The position numbers and the translations under genes are program-made. Below are positions 46,329 through 55,172 of a DNA stretch of 64,000 nucleotides, in pieces. The stretch lies in assembly GCF_029318685.1 (NCBI RefSeq), contig NZ_CP119677.1, forward strand, positions 1,523,501 through 1,587,500, read 5' to 3'. This stretch comes from Ruminiclostridium papyrosolvens DSM 2782 (GTDB lineage: Bacteria; Bacillota; Clostridia; Acetivibrionales; DSM-1351). Each line of letters opens with the position of its first letter. The first letter of the stretch is position 1. A model generated the notes under the pieces. It had not been told where the DNA came from. It saw only the letters and a program-made list of their open reading frames with translations, and made no database searches.

Positions 46329-46970
46329 ATGATTAATTACGAATACATTACTGAATATATAAGAGAGACAATTAAACCCAATATCGGTTTGCTAGCGGAG
46401 CTTGAAGAGTATGCTTCAATAAATCATGTGCCAATAATTCAGCCTGAGGTTGCAGCACTTATGAAGGTTATTGGAAGTATGAAGCAGCCTGCAAGAATTC
46501 TGGAAGTTGGGACAGCCATAGGATATTCCTCTATATTGTTTTCGGGATTTTTACAGCAAAAGGGTATAATAGATACCATAGAGCGAAATGAAGAAATGAT
46601 TGAGTTGGCAAGAGCAAATATAAAGCGTGCCGGACTTCAGGGCACTATAAATGTTATTGCAGGAGATGCTTTGGAGGTTCTCACCTGTCTTGACAAAAGC
46701 TATGATATGATTTTTATTGATGCAGCAAAAGGACAGTACGGTGAGTTTTTTGAACACTGTAAGAGGATGCTTGCTCCAGGCGGAATTATTGTTTCAGACA
46801 ATGTTCTATATAAGGGTATGACTGCAAGCGACGAGCTTGTGGTAAGAAGAAAGAGAACCATAGTAAACAGAATGAGAAGTTTCCTAAAGGAGCTTTGTCA
46901 GGATGAGGCTTTTGAAACAGCCATAATTCCTATTGGAGACGGAGTAGCACTTAGCTATAACAAACAGTAA
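46329..46970 (+). CDS. trmR: SAM-dependent O-methyltransferase, TrmR (YrrM)-like
   Basis: A 213-residue methyltransferase of the YrrM group. In Bacillus this enzyme methylates 5-hydroxyuridine at tRNA position 34. SAM-binding motifs are ILEVGTAIGYSSILFSG (motif I), VIAGDALEVL and YDMIFIDAAKGQY (metal-binding Asp region), followed by GGIIVSDNVLYKG. The ATG at 46329 has TTGGAG upstream; longer in-frame readings cross the hairpin. The gene order mltG - this gene - U32 hydroxylase supports the tRNA role, since U32 proteins make the hydroxyuridine that TrmR methylates. A catechol-type methyltransferase is the alternative by homology alone. Confidence 0.85.
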   Translation: MINYEYITEYIRETIKPNIGLLAELEEYASINHVPIIQPEVAALMKVIGSMKQPARILEVGTAIGYSSILFSGFLQQKGIIDTIERNEEMIELARANIKRAGLQGTINVIAGDALEVLTCLDKSYDMIFIDAAKGQYGEFFEHCKRMLAPGGIIVSDNVLYKGMTASDELVVRRKRTIVNRMRSFLKELCQDEAFETAIIPIGDGVALSYNKQ

Positions 46971-46990
46971 ACAATGTCGTGGGAGGATTT

Positions 46991-48211
46991 ATGAATAAAG
47001 TTGAGCTTCTGGCTCCGGCCGGAAATCTTGAAAAACTTAAAATGGCAATTATGTACGGGGCAGATGCAGTATACATCGGAGGACAGAAGTTCGGGTTAAG
47101 GGCATCGGCTGACAATTTCTCACTTGAGGATATCAAGGAGGGACTTGAGTTTGCACATCAGAGAGAATGTAAGGTTTATGTGACTGTTAACATAATTCCT
47201 CATAATGAAGACCTTGAAGGATTGCCTGAATATATAAAGCAACTTGATGAACTGGGAATAGATGCTGTTATAGTATCTGATCCAGGCATTTTTGATATTG
47301 TACGTGAGAACGCCCCTGACATGGAAATTCATATAAGTACTCAGGCTAACAATACCAATTACTCCAGTGCTATGTTCTGGTACAGGCATGGGGCTAAAAG
47401 AATTGTTACTGCAAGAGAGCTTTCCCTTGAGGAAATAAGTGAAATCAGGGCTAAAACACCTGAAGACTTGGATTTAGAAGCATTTGTTCATGGTGCAATG
47501 TGCATTTCCTACTCGGGAAGATGCTTGCTCAGTAACTATATGGCAGGACGGGATTCCAACAGGGGAGCGTGTTCACACCCTTGCAGATGGAAGTACCATC
47601 TGGTGGAAGAAAAGCGTCCTGGAGAGTATTATCCGGTTTATGAGGATGAAAAGGGAACATATATATATAATTCAAAGGATTTATGCATGATTGAGCATAT
47701 CCCTGAATTGGTTAAGGCAGGTATTTACAGCTTCAAGATTGAAGGCAGAATGAAAAGCTCTTTTTATGTATCTACAGTTGTAAGTGCTTACAGACAGGCT
47801 ATTGATGCGTATTTGGCTGACCCAGACAATTACTGCTTTGATCCTGAATGGCTGAAGGAACTTTCAAAAGCCAGTCACAGGGAGTACACCAAAGGGTTTT
47901 ATTTTAATAAGACCACAGGTGCCGACCAGATATACCATACCAGTTCTTATATAAGAGAATACGACTTTGTAGGAATGGTACTGGATTATGACAAAACAAC
48001 GGGTATTGCGAAGATTGAGCAGAGAAACCGCATGATTGTGGGCGACGAAATAGAAGTGGTAAGCCCAAGAAAAGGCTATTTTACACAAACTATAAAAGAG
48101 ATGAAAAATGAGGATGGAGAAAGCATCAGAACTGCACCACATGCACAGATGATTGTTTACATGCCAATTGATGAGGAAGTTGGGCCTTATACGATTTTGA
48201 GAAGAAAGTAG
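46991..48211 (+). CDS. U32-family protein, tRNA/rRNA hydroxylation (TrhP/YrrO-like)
   Basis: A 406-residue member of the so-called peptidase U32 family. Bacillus YrrN/YrrO (TrhP1/P2) and E. coli TrhP/RlhA are needed for prephenate-dependent 5-hydroxylation of tRNA U34 or rRNA C2501. The U32 signature is FVHGAMCISYSGRCLLSNYMAGRDSNRGACSHPCRWKY (about residues 162-199), with conserved cysteines suited to an Fe-S cluster. The N-terminus (ELLAPAGNLEKLKMAIMYGADAVYIGG) is TIM-barrel like. The ATG at 46991 has GGGAGGA upstream, 20 bases after the methyltransferase stop, so the two modification steps are probably co-expressed. Confidence 0.88.
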   Translation: MNKVELLAPAGNLEKLKMAIMYGADAVYIGGQKFGLRASADNFSLEDIKEGLEFAHQRECKVYVTVNIIPHNEDLEGLPEYIKQLDELGIDAVIVSDPGIFDIVRENAPDMEIHISTQANNTNYSSAMFWYRHGAKRIVTARELSLEEISEIRAKTPEDLDLEAFVHGAMCISYSGRCLLSNYMAGRDSNRGACSHPCRWKYHLVEEKRPGEYYPVYEDEKGTYIYNSKDLCMIEHIPELVKAGIYSFKIEGRMKSSFYVSTVVSAYRQAIDAYLADPDNYCFDPEWLKELSKASHREYTKGFYFNKTTGADQIYHTSSYIREYDFVGMVLDYDKTTGIAKIEQRNRMIVGDEIEVVSPRKGYFTQTIKEMKNEDGESIRTAPHAQMIVYMPIDEEVGPYTILRRK

Positions 48212-48241
48212 ATATAATCTTTAAAATTAACAGTACTATAT

Positions 48242-48277
48242 AAAAAAGAAGAATGCCATTTGGTATTCTTCTTTTTT
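48242..48277 (+). terminator. Terminator after the U32 gene
   Basis: A 16-bp stem: AAAAAAGAAGAATGCC (48242-48257) with GGTATTCTTCTTTTTT (48262-48277), one G-T pair and the loop ATTT. It separates the housekeeping genes from the cas region. Confidence 0.85.
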
Positions 48278-48335
48278 ATATAGTACATTATCTTATTTCA
48301 ATCCACAAACATTTGACCTTTAAACAAAAAATAAA

Positions 48336-48430
48336 TCAAATATTTGACTATATAAAGTATATCAACAGAAAAAAAATAAGTCAAAAGCTATTGACAAATA
48401 CTAACAAAGACATTATATTCAAGATAATGT
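48336..48430 (+). promoter_or_regulatory. cas operon promoter with inverted repeats
   Basis: The 336-base gap 48212-48547 holds a terminator and this control region. A sigma-A promoter is clear: TTGACA (48391-48396), a 17-base spacer and TATATT (48414-48419). Around it are TCAAATATTTGA (48336-48347, perfect palindrome), GTCAA-n6-TTGAC (48380-48395, over the -35) and ACATTAT-n7-ATAATGT (48410-48430, over the -10). A further GATAATA-C-TATTATC (48477-48491) lies in the 5' untranslated part. The boxes are seen; the binding of a regulator is inference. The remaining AT-rich bases show nothing else. Confidence 0.6.
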
Positions 48431-48547
48431 AATATATGCAATAAATTGTAAATATAGCTATTTTGATTTTGAGGTTGATAATACTATTATCTGATTTTAT
48501 TTATAAAAGTTCAACATTTAGGTTAGCAAAAGAAAAGGAGAAATCAT

Positions 48548-50959
48548 ATGTTCATCGCTCATATAAGAGAAGACGGGACAGAACAAAGTGTAAGGGAGCA
48601 TTTGGAGAATGTATCCTTACTGTGTGCAGAAGCTTGCAAAAAAATATCACTGGAGAATATGGGAAGATTAATCGGACTTCTCCATGATATGGGAAAGGAA
48701 ACTGAAGAGTTCAAATCTTATATCATATATAGTTTTCTACATCCAGAAGATAAATCTCAAAGAGGAACTGTTGACCACTCTACTGCAGGTGCTAAATTTA
48801 TTTACAAAACTTATTATTGCTCAAAAAATCCTTATGAAAAGCTTACCGCACAAATTATCTGTCTTGTAATTTGCTCACATCACGGAGGTTTAATTGATTG
48901 TATTGATTTAGAGTTGAGAGATAAATTTACATTAAGAATGAATACGGACGATTTACAAAAAAATTATGATGAAGCTATAAATAATTTTTTCGAGGATTGC
49001 TGTGAAATGAATGAAATCCATAGGTTGTTCCTGGAATCCGTTCGGGAGATAAAAAATATTTTATCTAGAATTAGACTAGTATACGATAAAAAGCATTTTG
49101 TTAAATTTGCAATGGCTATATTGGTTAAATTTCTACTCAGCTGTCTTATTGATGCTGATAGATATGACACATATAGTTTTATGGAATCAAAAGACATACT
49201 GGATAGAGAAAACGATATATTTAAGAATTGTCTGTGGACAGGACTTTCAGAACATTTAAATAAAAAGCTTGATGATTTGCCGAAAATATCTAAAATTTAT
49301 TTGCTGCGAAATGAGATTTCACAATCATGTAAGAGTTTTGCAAAAAATAAAACAGGCATATATAAGCTTTTAGTACCTACAGGTGGAGGAAAAACACTTT
49401 CGAGCCTGAGGTATGCCTTGGAACATGCCAGGGAATTTAAGAAAGACAGAATTGCTTACATAATACCTTTCACCACAATAATAGACCAGAATTCTAAAGA
49501 AATTAAGGATTTTCTGGATAGAGAAGACATTATTTTAGAGCACCATTCTAACCTAATAATGGATAATGATAGTGAAGATTATAAGCTTTTGACGGAAAGA
49601 TGGGACAGCCCTATAATTCTGTCAACAATGGTACAGTTTCTAAATACTCTTTTCATCGGGGGGACTCAAAGTGTTAGAAGATTGCACAATCTTGTGAACT
49701 CAATAATTATCTTTGATGAAATACAAGCTATTCCAATTAAATGTATTAATATGTTTAACTATGCTATAAATTTCTTGTCTAAAATTTGCAATACAACGGT
49801 AATTCTATGTACAGCGACTCAACCATTGCTTTCTAAGACTGAAATGCCTGTATTTATTGAGGAAAATGCAAATATTATCTCCAATGCAGATGAAAAATTT
49901 AGATACTTTAAGAGAACTAAGGTTATACCGAAAATTCAAGCCGGAGGTTACAGTATACAAGACCTAAAAGAGCTTATATCAGGGTTAATGGATCAGGTAA
50001 ACAGTACTTTAATTATTCTTAATACAAAAAAAGCCGCCAAAGAATTATTTAAAGCTATTGATAAGGAGAATTTATTGTTGCCTGAGGATAAAAAAGCAAT
50101 TGTATTTCATTTAAGTACAAATATGTGTCCTACCCACAGAATAGAATTACTGAATAAAATCAGAGAAGTCCTTGGCAAGCAGAAAGTGATATGTGTAAGT
50201 ACTCAGCTGATTGAAGCTGGAGTAAACATTTCATTTGAGTGCGTTGTACGTTCTTTGGCAGGATTGGACAGTATTGCTCAGGCAGCCGGAAGGTGCAATC
50301 GGCACGCCGAAAGCAGTTGCGGAAATGTTTATGTTATAAATATGGATGCTAACAGTGAAAATGTCAGCAGGCTTTTAGAGATAAAAACGGGACAGGATAA
50401 AACATTGCGTATTTTTGAAGAATATAATCAGAATCCCGAAGCATTTGATTGTGATTTACTCTCGCCAAAAGCTATTGATAAATATTTTGAGTACTATTTT
50501 AATGATTTGAAATTGTTGATGAATTATACTCTTCCAAAGCCATATGCTGATAAAACTATGTTTGATTTACTTTCTGAGAATAAGCAAGTTGTACAAGATT
50601 ACATTGATAGAAACCAAGAAAAACCTGACCTAATGCTTTACAATTCTTTCAAAACAGCAGGTGATTATTTCAGTGTTATAGACCAAAATACAGTTGGTGT
50701 AATTGTCCCTTACCAAAAAGGAGAAGAGTTGATAATAAATATTAACGGTAAATGTAGTATTAAAAATTTAAAAAAATATCTAAAGGAGGCTCAGCAGTAC
50801 TCGGTTAATTTATACGACCAGGAATATAGAAATTTGAATGACTTGGGAGCTTTTATGCAGTTGAACAACGGAGGGCTGATTGCACTGAAAAAGGAATTTT
50901 ATGATGAAAGTACAGGAATTACTACTGATAACCAACAACATGAATTTTTAAATTATTGA
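48548..50959 (+). CDS. cas3: Type I-C Cas3 helicase-nuclease
   Basis: Effector of type I interference: unwinds and cuts target DNA after Cascade binding. The 803 residues begin with an HD nuclease domain (about 1-215: LLHDMGK, DHSTAGAKF, CSHHGGL). The SF2 helicase has Walker A LLVPTGGGKTLSS near 277-285, a DEAH-like FDEIQAIP near 388 and CTATQP. The C-terminal helicase half contains STQLIEAGVNISFECVVRSLAGLDSIAQAAGRCNRH. The ATG has AAAGGAG upstream. It is the first gene of the cas operon and is followed after 10 bases by cas5c. Confidence 0.96.
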   Translation: MFIAHIREDGTEQSVREHLENVSLLCAEACKKISLENMGRLIGLLHDMGKETEEFKSYIIYSFLHPEDKSQRGTVDHSTAGAKFIYKTYYCSKNPYEKLTAQIICLVICSHHGGLIDCIDLELRDKFTLRMNTDDLQKNYDEAINNFFEDCCEMNEIHRLFLESVREIKNILSRIRLVYDKKHFVKFAMAILVKFLLSCLIDADRYDTYSFMESKDILDRENDIFKNCLWTGLSEHLNKKLDDLPKISKIYLLRNEISQSCKSFAKNKTGIYKLLVPTGGGKTLSSLRYALEHAREFKKDRIAYIIPFTTIIDQNSKEIKDFLDREDIILEHHSNLIMDNDSEDYKLLTERWDSPIILSTMVQFLNTLFIGGTQSVRRLHNLVNSIIIFDEIQAIPIKCINMFNYAINFLSKICNTTVILCTATQPLLSKTEMPVFIEENANIISNADEKFRYFKRTKVIPKIQAGGYSIQDLKELISGLMDQVNSTLIILNTKKAAKELFKAIDKENLLLPEDKKAIVFHLSTNMCPTHRIELLNKIREVLGKQKVICVSTQLIEAGVNISFECVVRSLAGLDSIAQAAGRCNRHAESSCGNVYVINMDANSENVSRLLEIKTGQDKTLRIFEEYNQNPEAFDCDLLSPKAIDKYFEYYFNDLKLLMNYTLPKPYADKTMFDLLSENKQVVQDYIDRNQEKPDLMLYNSFKTAGDYFSVIDQNTVGVIVPYQKGEELIININGKCSIKNLKKYLKEAQQYSVNLYDQEYRNLNDLGAFMQLNNGGLIALKKEFYDESTGITTDNQQHEFLNY

Positions 50960-50969
50960 GGTGATAGTG

Positions 50970-51707
50970 ATGGAAAGAGCAAACAACGTGGAATTTAAGG
51001 TTAGTGGAAGGTATGCACTTTTCAGTGACCCAATAAACAGAATGGGAGGTGAGAAAGTTTCATACCAAATACCTACATATCAAGCTATAAAAGGTATTTT
51101 AGAGAGTATTTACTGGAAACCCACTTTAATTTGGTATATTGATGAACTTAGGGTTATGAAATACATTAAAACCCAGTCACAGGGTATAAGACCAATTAAT
51201 TATACAGGAGGAAATACACTATCAATATATTCTTATCTTACTGATGTGGAATATCAGGTTAAAGCTCATTTTGAGTGGAACTATAACCGTAGGGATTTAG
51301 ATAAGGACAGAAATGAAAATAAACATTTCATAGTAGCTAACAGAATGATTGAAAAAGGTGGAAGACGTGACATTTTCCTAGGCACACGAGAATGTCAAGG
51401 GTATGTGGAGCCATGCACTTTTGGCGAGGTGAAAGGAGATTATGATAATTACGGAGAGATATCTTTTGGGATAATGTTTCACGGTTTTGATTATCCTGAT
51501 GAGGCATATGATGAATCAGGCAAGGACAAGCTTGTGGCGAGGCTGTGGTATCCGAAAATGAAAGACGGATATATAAAATTCATAAGACCTGATAAGTGTG
51601 ATATAAAACGTGAGATAAAAACTATGAGAATGAAAGAATTTAATAATAGTAATTTTATCGGTCTTAAAGAATTTGATGAGGGAGGTGAAATACTTGGGTT
51701 GGATTAA
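50970..51707 (+). CDS. cas5c: Cas5c (Cas5d), crRNA-processing endonuclease of type I-C
   Basis: In type I-C systems Cas5 replaces Cas6: it cuts the repeat RNA and stays bound to the 5' handle. The 245 residues have the family opening VEFKVSGRYALFSDPINRMGGEKVSYQIPTYQAIKGILESIYWKPTL. A Lys-His pair in ENKHFIVANRMIEKGG is likely part of the catalytic site known from Bacillus halodurans Cas5d. The ATG at 50970 is preceded by GAGGTGA; an in-frame GTG at 50961 is possible. Its end overlaps the cas8c start by 14 bases. Confidence 0.94.
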   Translation: MERANNVEFKVSGRYALFSDPINRMGGEKVSYQIPTYQAIKGILESIYWKPTLIWYIDELRVMKYIKTQSQGIRPINYTGGNTLSIYSYLTDVEYQVKAHFEWNYNRRDLDKDRNENKHFIVANRMIEKGGRRDIFLGTRECQGYVEPCTFGEVKGDYDNYGEISFGIMFHGFDYPDEAYDESGKDKLVARLWYPKMKDGYIKFIRPDKCDIKREIKTMRMKEFNNSNFIGLKEFDEGGEILGLD

Positions 51708-53634
51708 TAAACTTTATGATACTTATGAAAATTGTATAAGTGAAGTAGGAAAACCCCGAACTGATGGAAAAACTCCTTTGCTGCCGGTTGCACATTCTAC
51801 ACAAAATGCACAAATTGAGGTTGTAATAGATATTAAAGGAATTTTTCGCCGTGCCAGAATTTTGGAAAAGGAAGAGCAGGTTACAATAATTCCCGTAACA
51901 GAAGATTCTGCAACACGAAGTGGAAAATATCCTCCACCACATCCACTATGCGATAAACTTCAGTACGTAGCCGGAGATTTTTCGGAAAATGTAGAAAAAG
52001 AAAAGGGTGAAGATTTTTTTAATAAATATATTGAGCAGCTTGAAGATTGGTGTAGTTCAGTGCATAAAAACAAAAAAGTTTGTGCTGTTTTTGAATACTT
52101 AAAAAAGAAGAAACTTATTAAAGACTTAGCTGAACACAAAGTATTGTCCTGCGATGATAGCGGTAATTTAACAAAAGACATAAAGCTTGGAACAGTTTCT
52201 CAAATTGATGCATTTATAAGATTCAGGGTTGAGGATACAGAAAATCCTAGTAGTGAAACAGCCGTTTGGCTGGATAATGAGATATACAAAAGCTATATAG
52301 AATACTACCTAAACAAGGAGAAAAGTACGGATTTATGCTATGTAAAAGGGGAGGGCATTCCCTATTCTGAAAAGCATCCTTCAAAAGTAAGAAACTCAGG
52401 AGATAAGGCAAAGCTGATATCGGCTAATGATGAAAGTGGGTTTACATACAGAGGAAGGTTTGGTGACAAAAAACAGGCGGTAATTGTTAGTTATGAAGTT
52501 TCTCAAAAAGCACACAATGCAATTCGATGGCTTATTGACATACAAGGTTACAGGTTTGGAAATCCCAAGGATGGTGAAGAGGTAATTGTTGCATGGGGTA
52601 CTAATAAACAAAAGGTTCCTCCTTTATTAGTGGATACGGATGATATTTTTGGAGAAGAAGAGGATTCACTGCCGATAGTATCTACCCATAAGGAATATGC
52701 TCAAAGGCTTAACAAGGCAATTGCAGGATATGGGTGTGAAATTGACAGTAATACAGATATCGTAATAATTGGACTTAATTCTGCCACAACCGGAAGACTG
52801 TCCATAACATACTACAAAGAGCTAAATGGATTGGACTTTTTGAACAGAATTGAAAAGTGGCACAACACGTGCAGCTGGAGACACAGCTATAAAAGAATTC
52901 AGGATGGCACTGACGAAAAAGGAAAAAACAAGTATAAAACAATAGATTTTATTGGTGCTCCGGCTCCAAAAGAAATTATCAGGATTGCATTTGGTGTTGA
53001 AAGAAATGAAAGGCTTGAGGTTGATGACAAATTAATGAAATCGACAATAGAAAGGTTGCTTCCATGTATTATTGATGGTGCAAGGTTACCTTACAATATT
53101 GTTAATTCAGCTGTGAACAGGGCATCTAATCCAATTTCCATGAACTCGTTCAATTGGGAAAAGACATTAAGCATAGCATGTTCACTGGTTAAAAAATATA
53201 GAAATGATAAATATGAAAAGGAGGAATGGGACATGGCACTTGATGAAAATCAAAATGACAGAAGTTACCTTTTTGGAAGATTATTAGCAATTGCTCAGGA
53301 AATTGAATCGTGGGCTATTAGTACTACAGGGGAAAAAAGAGATACCAATGCGGAACGGCTTATGCATCAATTCAAACTCCACCCTTATAAAACTTGGGGG
53401 ATAATAACTAACAAGCTTAGACCATATATTACAAGGCTGGGGGATAAAGGGAAAAAAAATATAGAGCTGATGACAAAAGTTAACTCTATGATTCCATACG
53501 AAGATTTTATAAGTTCTGAATCTTTAAAGGACAGCTATATATTAGGTTATTACTGTCAGAGACAGGTATTTATTGATGAAATGAATAGAAGAGTTGCAGA
53601 GAAAAAAGAAAAGAAACTTGAAAATATAAATTAA
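51694..53634 (+). CDS. cas8c: Cas8c, large subunit of the type I-C Cascade
   Basis: Large subunit that recognises the PAM and recruits Cas3. It has 646 residues from the TTG at 51694, which gives the family opening GWINKLYDTYENC and has GGAGG eight bases upstream within the end of cas5c. The earlier ATG at 51676 has no ribosome site. Csd1/Cas8c features include VAHSTQNAQIEVVIDIKGIFRRARI, PPPHPLCDKLQYVAGDF and SATTGRLSITYYKELNG. The C-terminal 133 residues can also be made separately from an internal start at 53233 (see Cas11c). Confidence 0.94.
   Translation: MGWINKLYDTYENCISEVGKPRTDGKTPLLPVAHSTQNAQIEVVIDIKGIFRRARILEKEEQVTIIPVTEDSATRSGKYPPPHPLCDKLQYVAGDFSENVEKEKGEDFFNKYIEQLEDWCSSVHKNKKVCAVFEYLKKKKLIKDLAEHKVLSCDDSGNLTKDIKLGTVSQIDAFIRFRVEDTENPSSETAVWLDNEIYKSYIEYYLNKEKSTDLCYVKGEGIPYSEKHPSKVRNSGDKAKLISANDESGFTYRGRFGDKKQAVIVSYEVSQKAHNAIRWLIDIQGYRFGNPKDGEEVIVAWGTNKQKVPPLLVDTDDIFGEEEDSLPIVSTHKEYAQRLNKAIAGYGCEIDSNTDIVIIGLNSATTGRLSITYYKELNGLDFLNRIEKWHNTCSWRHSYKRIQDGTDEKGKNKYKTIDFIGAPAPKEIIRIAFGVERNERLEVDDKLMKSTIERLLPCIIDGARLPYNIVNSAVNRASNPISMNSFNWEKTLSIACSLVKKYRNDKYEKEEWDMALDENQNDRSYLFGRLLAIAQEIESWAISTTGEKRDTNAERLMHQFKLHPYKTWGIITNKLRPYITRLGDKGKKNIELMTKVNSMIPYEDFISSESLKDSYILGYYCQRQVFIDEMNRRVAEKKEKKLENIN
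53233..53634 (+). CDS. cas11c: Predicted Cas11c small subunit from an internal start in cas8c
   Basis: Inside cas8c, AAAGGAGGAA (53217-53226, with GGAGG at 53220-53224) stands eight bases before an in-frame ATG at 53233, codon 514 of cas8c. Translation from it gives 133 residues (MALDENQNDRSYLFGRLLAI...). The product would be helical and of the size of the type I-C small subunit. Such internal translation of Cas11 from cas8 is established for other type I-C loci (Desulfovibrio). The ribosome site and start are seen directly; expression is inferred. Confidence 0.75.
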   Translation: MALDENQNDRSYLFGRLLAIAQEIESWAISTTGEKRDTNAERLMHQFKLHPYKTWGIITNKLRPYITRLGDKGKKNIELMTKVNSMIPYEDFISSESLKDSYILGYYCQRQVFIDEMNRRVAEKKEKKLENIN

Positions 53635-53647
53635 AGGAGTTGTTAAT

Positions 53648-54505
53648 ATGAGTATTTTAAAGAACAAGATTGATTTTGCAGTGATAATTTCTGTGAAAAA
53701 CGCCAATCCAAACGGTGACCCACTAAATGGAAACCGTCCAAGAGAAAATTATGACGGATACGGAGAAATATCAGATGTGTGTATCAAAAGGAAAATTAGA
53801 AATCGTCTACAGGACATGAATAAAGAGATTTTTGTTCAATCGGACGAAAGAAGAACAGATGGCTTCAGAAGTTTGAAGGACAGAGCTGACGGTTGTCAGG
53901 AATTAAAAAAATTAATTAAGGATAAAGAGAAATATGCTGAGTATGCATGTTCAAAATGGATTGATGTAAGGAGCTTTGGTCAGGTATTTGCATTTAAAGC
54001 AGGTGAGGATAATTCTGTTTCTATAGGAATAAGGGGTCCTGTATCAGTACACTCAGGAGTAAGTGCTTCACCAATTGAAATATCAAGTATGCAGATAACA
54101 AAAAGCGTAAATGGAGAGACTGGAAAAGACCCTGATAAAAAGAGCGCAGATACAATGGGTATGAAGCATAGAGTTGATTTTGGTGTATATGTGATTTATG
54201 GGAGCATAAATACACAATTAGCTTCTAAAACAGGGTTTAGTGAAGAGGATAGTGAACTTATTAAAGAAGCGCTAAAAACGTTATTTGAGAATGATTGCTC
54301 GTCTGCAAGACCTGACGGAAGTATGGAAGTATATAAGCTTTATTGGTGGAAGCATAATTGTGAAATAGGGCAATACTCTTCAGCAAAGATACATAGAAGC
54401 CTTAAAATCAAGGCAAAAGTTGATGTGCCAAAATGTATTAATGATTATTCTATTTATACTGACGATTTAGATGGATTGGAACCGAAAGTTTATGAAGGAA
54501 TATAA
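53648..54505 (+). CDS. cas7c: Cas7c (Csd2), backbone subunit of the type I-C Cascade
   Basis: Forms the helical filament that holds the crRNA spacer. The 285 residues show the Csd2 signature: VISVKNANPNGDPLNGNRPREN near the N-terminus and later SIGIRGPVSVHSGVSASPIEISSMQITKSVNG and KSADTMGMKHRVDFGVYVIYGSIN. The ATG has AAAGGAGTTG upstream, 13 bases after cas8c. The 3' end overlaps cas4 by 14 bases. Length and motifs are normal for the family. Confidence 0.95.
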   Translation: MSILKNKIDFAVIISVKNANPNGDPLNGNRPRENYDGYGEISDVCIKRKIRNRLQDMNKEIFVQSDERRTDGFRSLKDRADGCQELKKLIKDKEKYAEYACSKWIDVRSFGQVFAFKAGEDNSVSIGIRGPVSVHSGVSASPIEISSMQITKSVNGETGKDPDKKSADTMGMKHRVDFGVYVIYGSINTQLASKTGFSEEDSELIKEALKTLFENDCSSARPDGSMEVYKLYWWKHNCEIGQYSSAKIHRSLKIKAKVDVPKCINDYSIYTDDLDGLEPKVYEGI

Positions 54506-55172
54506 CGAAGAAGACTTCCTACTATTATCAGGAATTCAGCACTTTGCTTTTTGCAGGAGGCAATGGGCGTTAATACATATTGAACAGCAGTGGCAGGAAA
54601 ATCTCAGGACGGTTGAAGGGAATATACTGCATGAAAAGGCTCATGACGACGGATTCTCAGAAAAGCGAGGAGACGTAATTATTTCAAGAGGTATGGCTGT
54701 TTTTTCAAGAACTCTTGGAGTAAGTGGTGTATGCGATATCGTAGAACTGCATAAATGTGCAGAGGGCGTGAGTATTTTTGGTAGAGAAGGGAGGTATAGG
54801 CCTGTTCCTATAGAATACAAGAGGGGTAAGCCAAAGGAAAATGATGCTGATATTCTTCAATTATGCGGACAGGCTATGTGCCTTGAAGAAATGCTTTTGT
54901 GTGAAATCAAGGAAGCATACATGTTCTATGGAGAGACTAAACGTAGACTGAAAATTACACTTGATAATGCTTTACGTGATAGGGTCAGAGACGTTATTCA
55001 AGAAATGCATCAGTTGTTTGAACGGAAATATACCCCGAAGGTGAAACCCTCCAAAAGTTGCAAAGCCTGTTCTTTGGCGGATATTTGTATGCCAAGACTA
55101 TGCAAAAATACTTCTGTGTCAAAATATATTAGAGATAGTTTAAAGGAGGCAGAGCGATGCGAAAACTCTTAA
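54492..55172 (+). CDS. cas4: Cas4 exonuclease
   Basis: RecB-like nuclease that trims prespacers and selects PAMs during adaptation together with Cas1-Cas2. The 226 residues start at the ATG at 54492, giving the usual opening EEDFLLLSGIQHFAFCRRQWALIHIEQQW. The catalytic part has GVCDIVEL and PIEYKRGKPKE. Four cysteines for the Fe-S cluster are CRRQW near residue 22 and CKAC, C and C in the C-terminal SCKACSLADICMPRLC. An in-frame ATG at 54471 inside cas7c is possible but gives an odd N-terminus. It overlaps cas1 by 16 bases. Confidence 0.94.
   Translation: MKEYNEEDFLLLSGIQHFAFCRRQWALIHIEQQWQENLRTVEGNILHEKAHDDGFSEKRGDVIISRGMAVFSRTLGVSGVCDIVELHKCAEGVSIFGREGRYRPVPIEYKRGKPKENDADILQLCGQAMCLEEMLLCEIKEAYMFYGETKRRLKITLDNALRDRVRDVIQEMHQLFERKYTPKVKPSKSCKACSLADICMPRLCKNTSVSKYIRDSLKEAERCENS

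Noticed and set aside
48212..48547. A hidden small gene or second CRISPR leader before cas3
   Set aside because: No open frame with a ribosome site and no repeat-like unit; the region is explained by a terminator, promoter and short inverted repeats.
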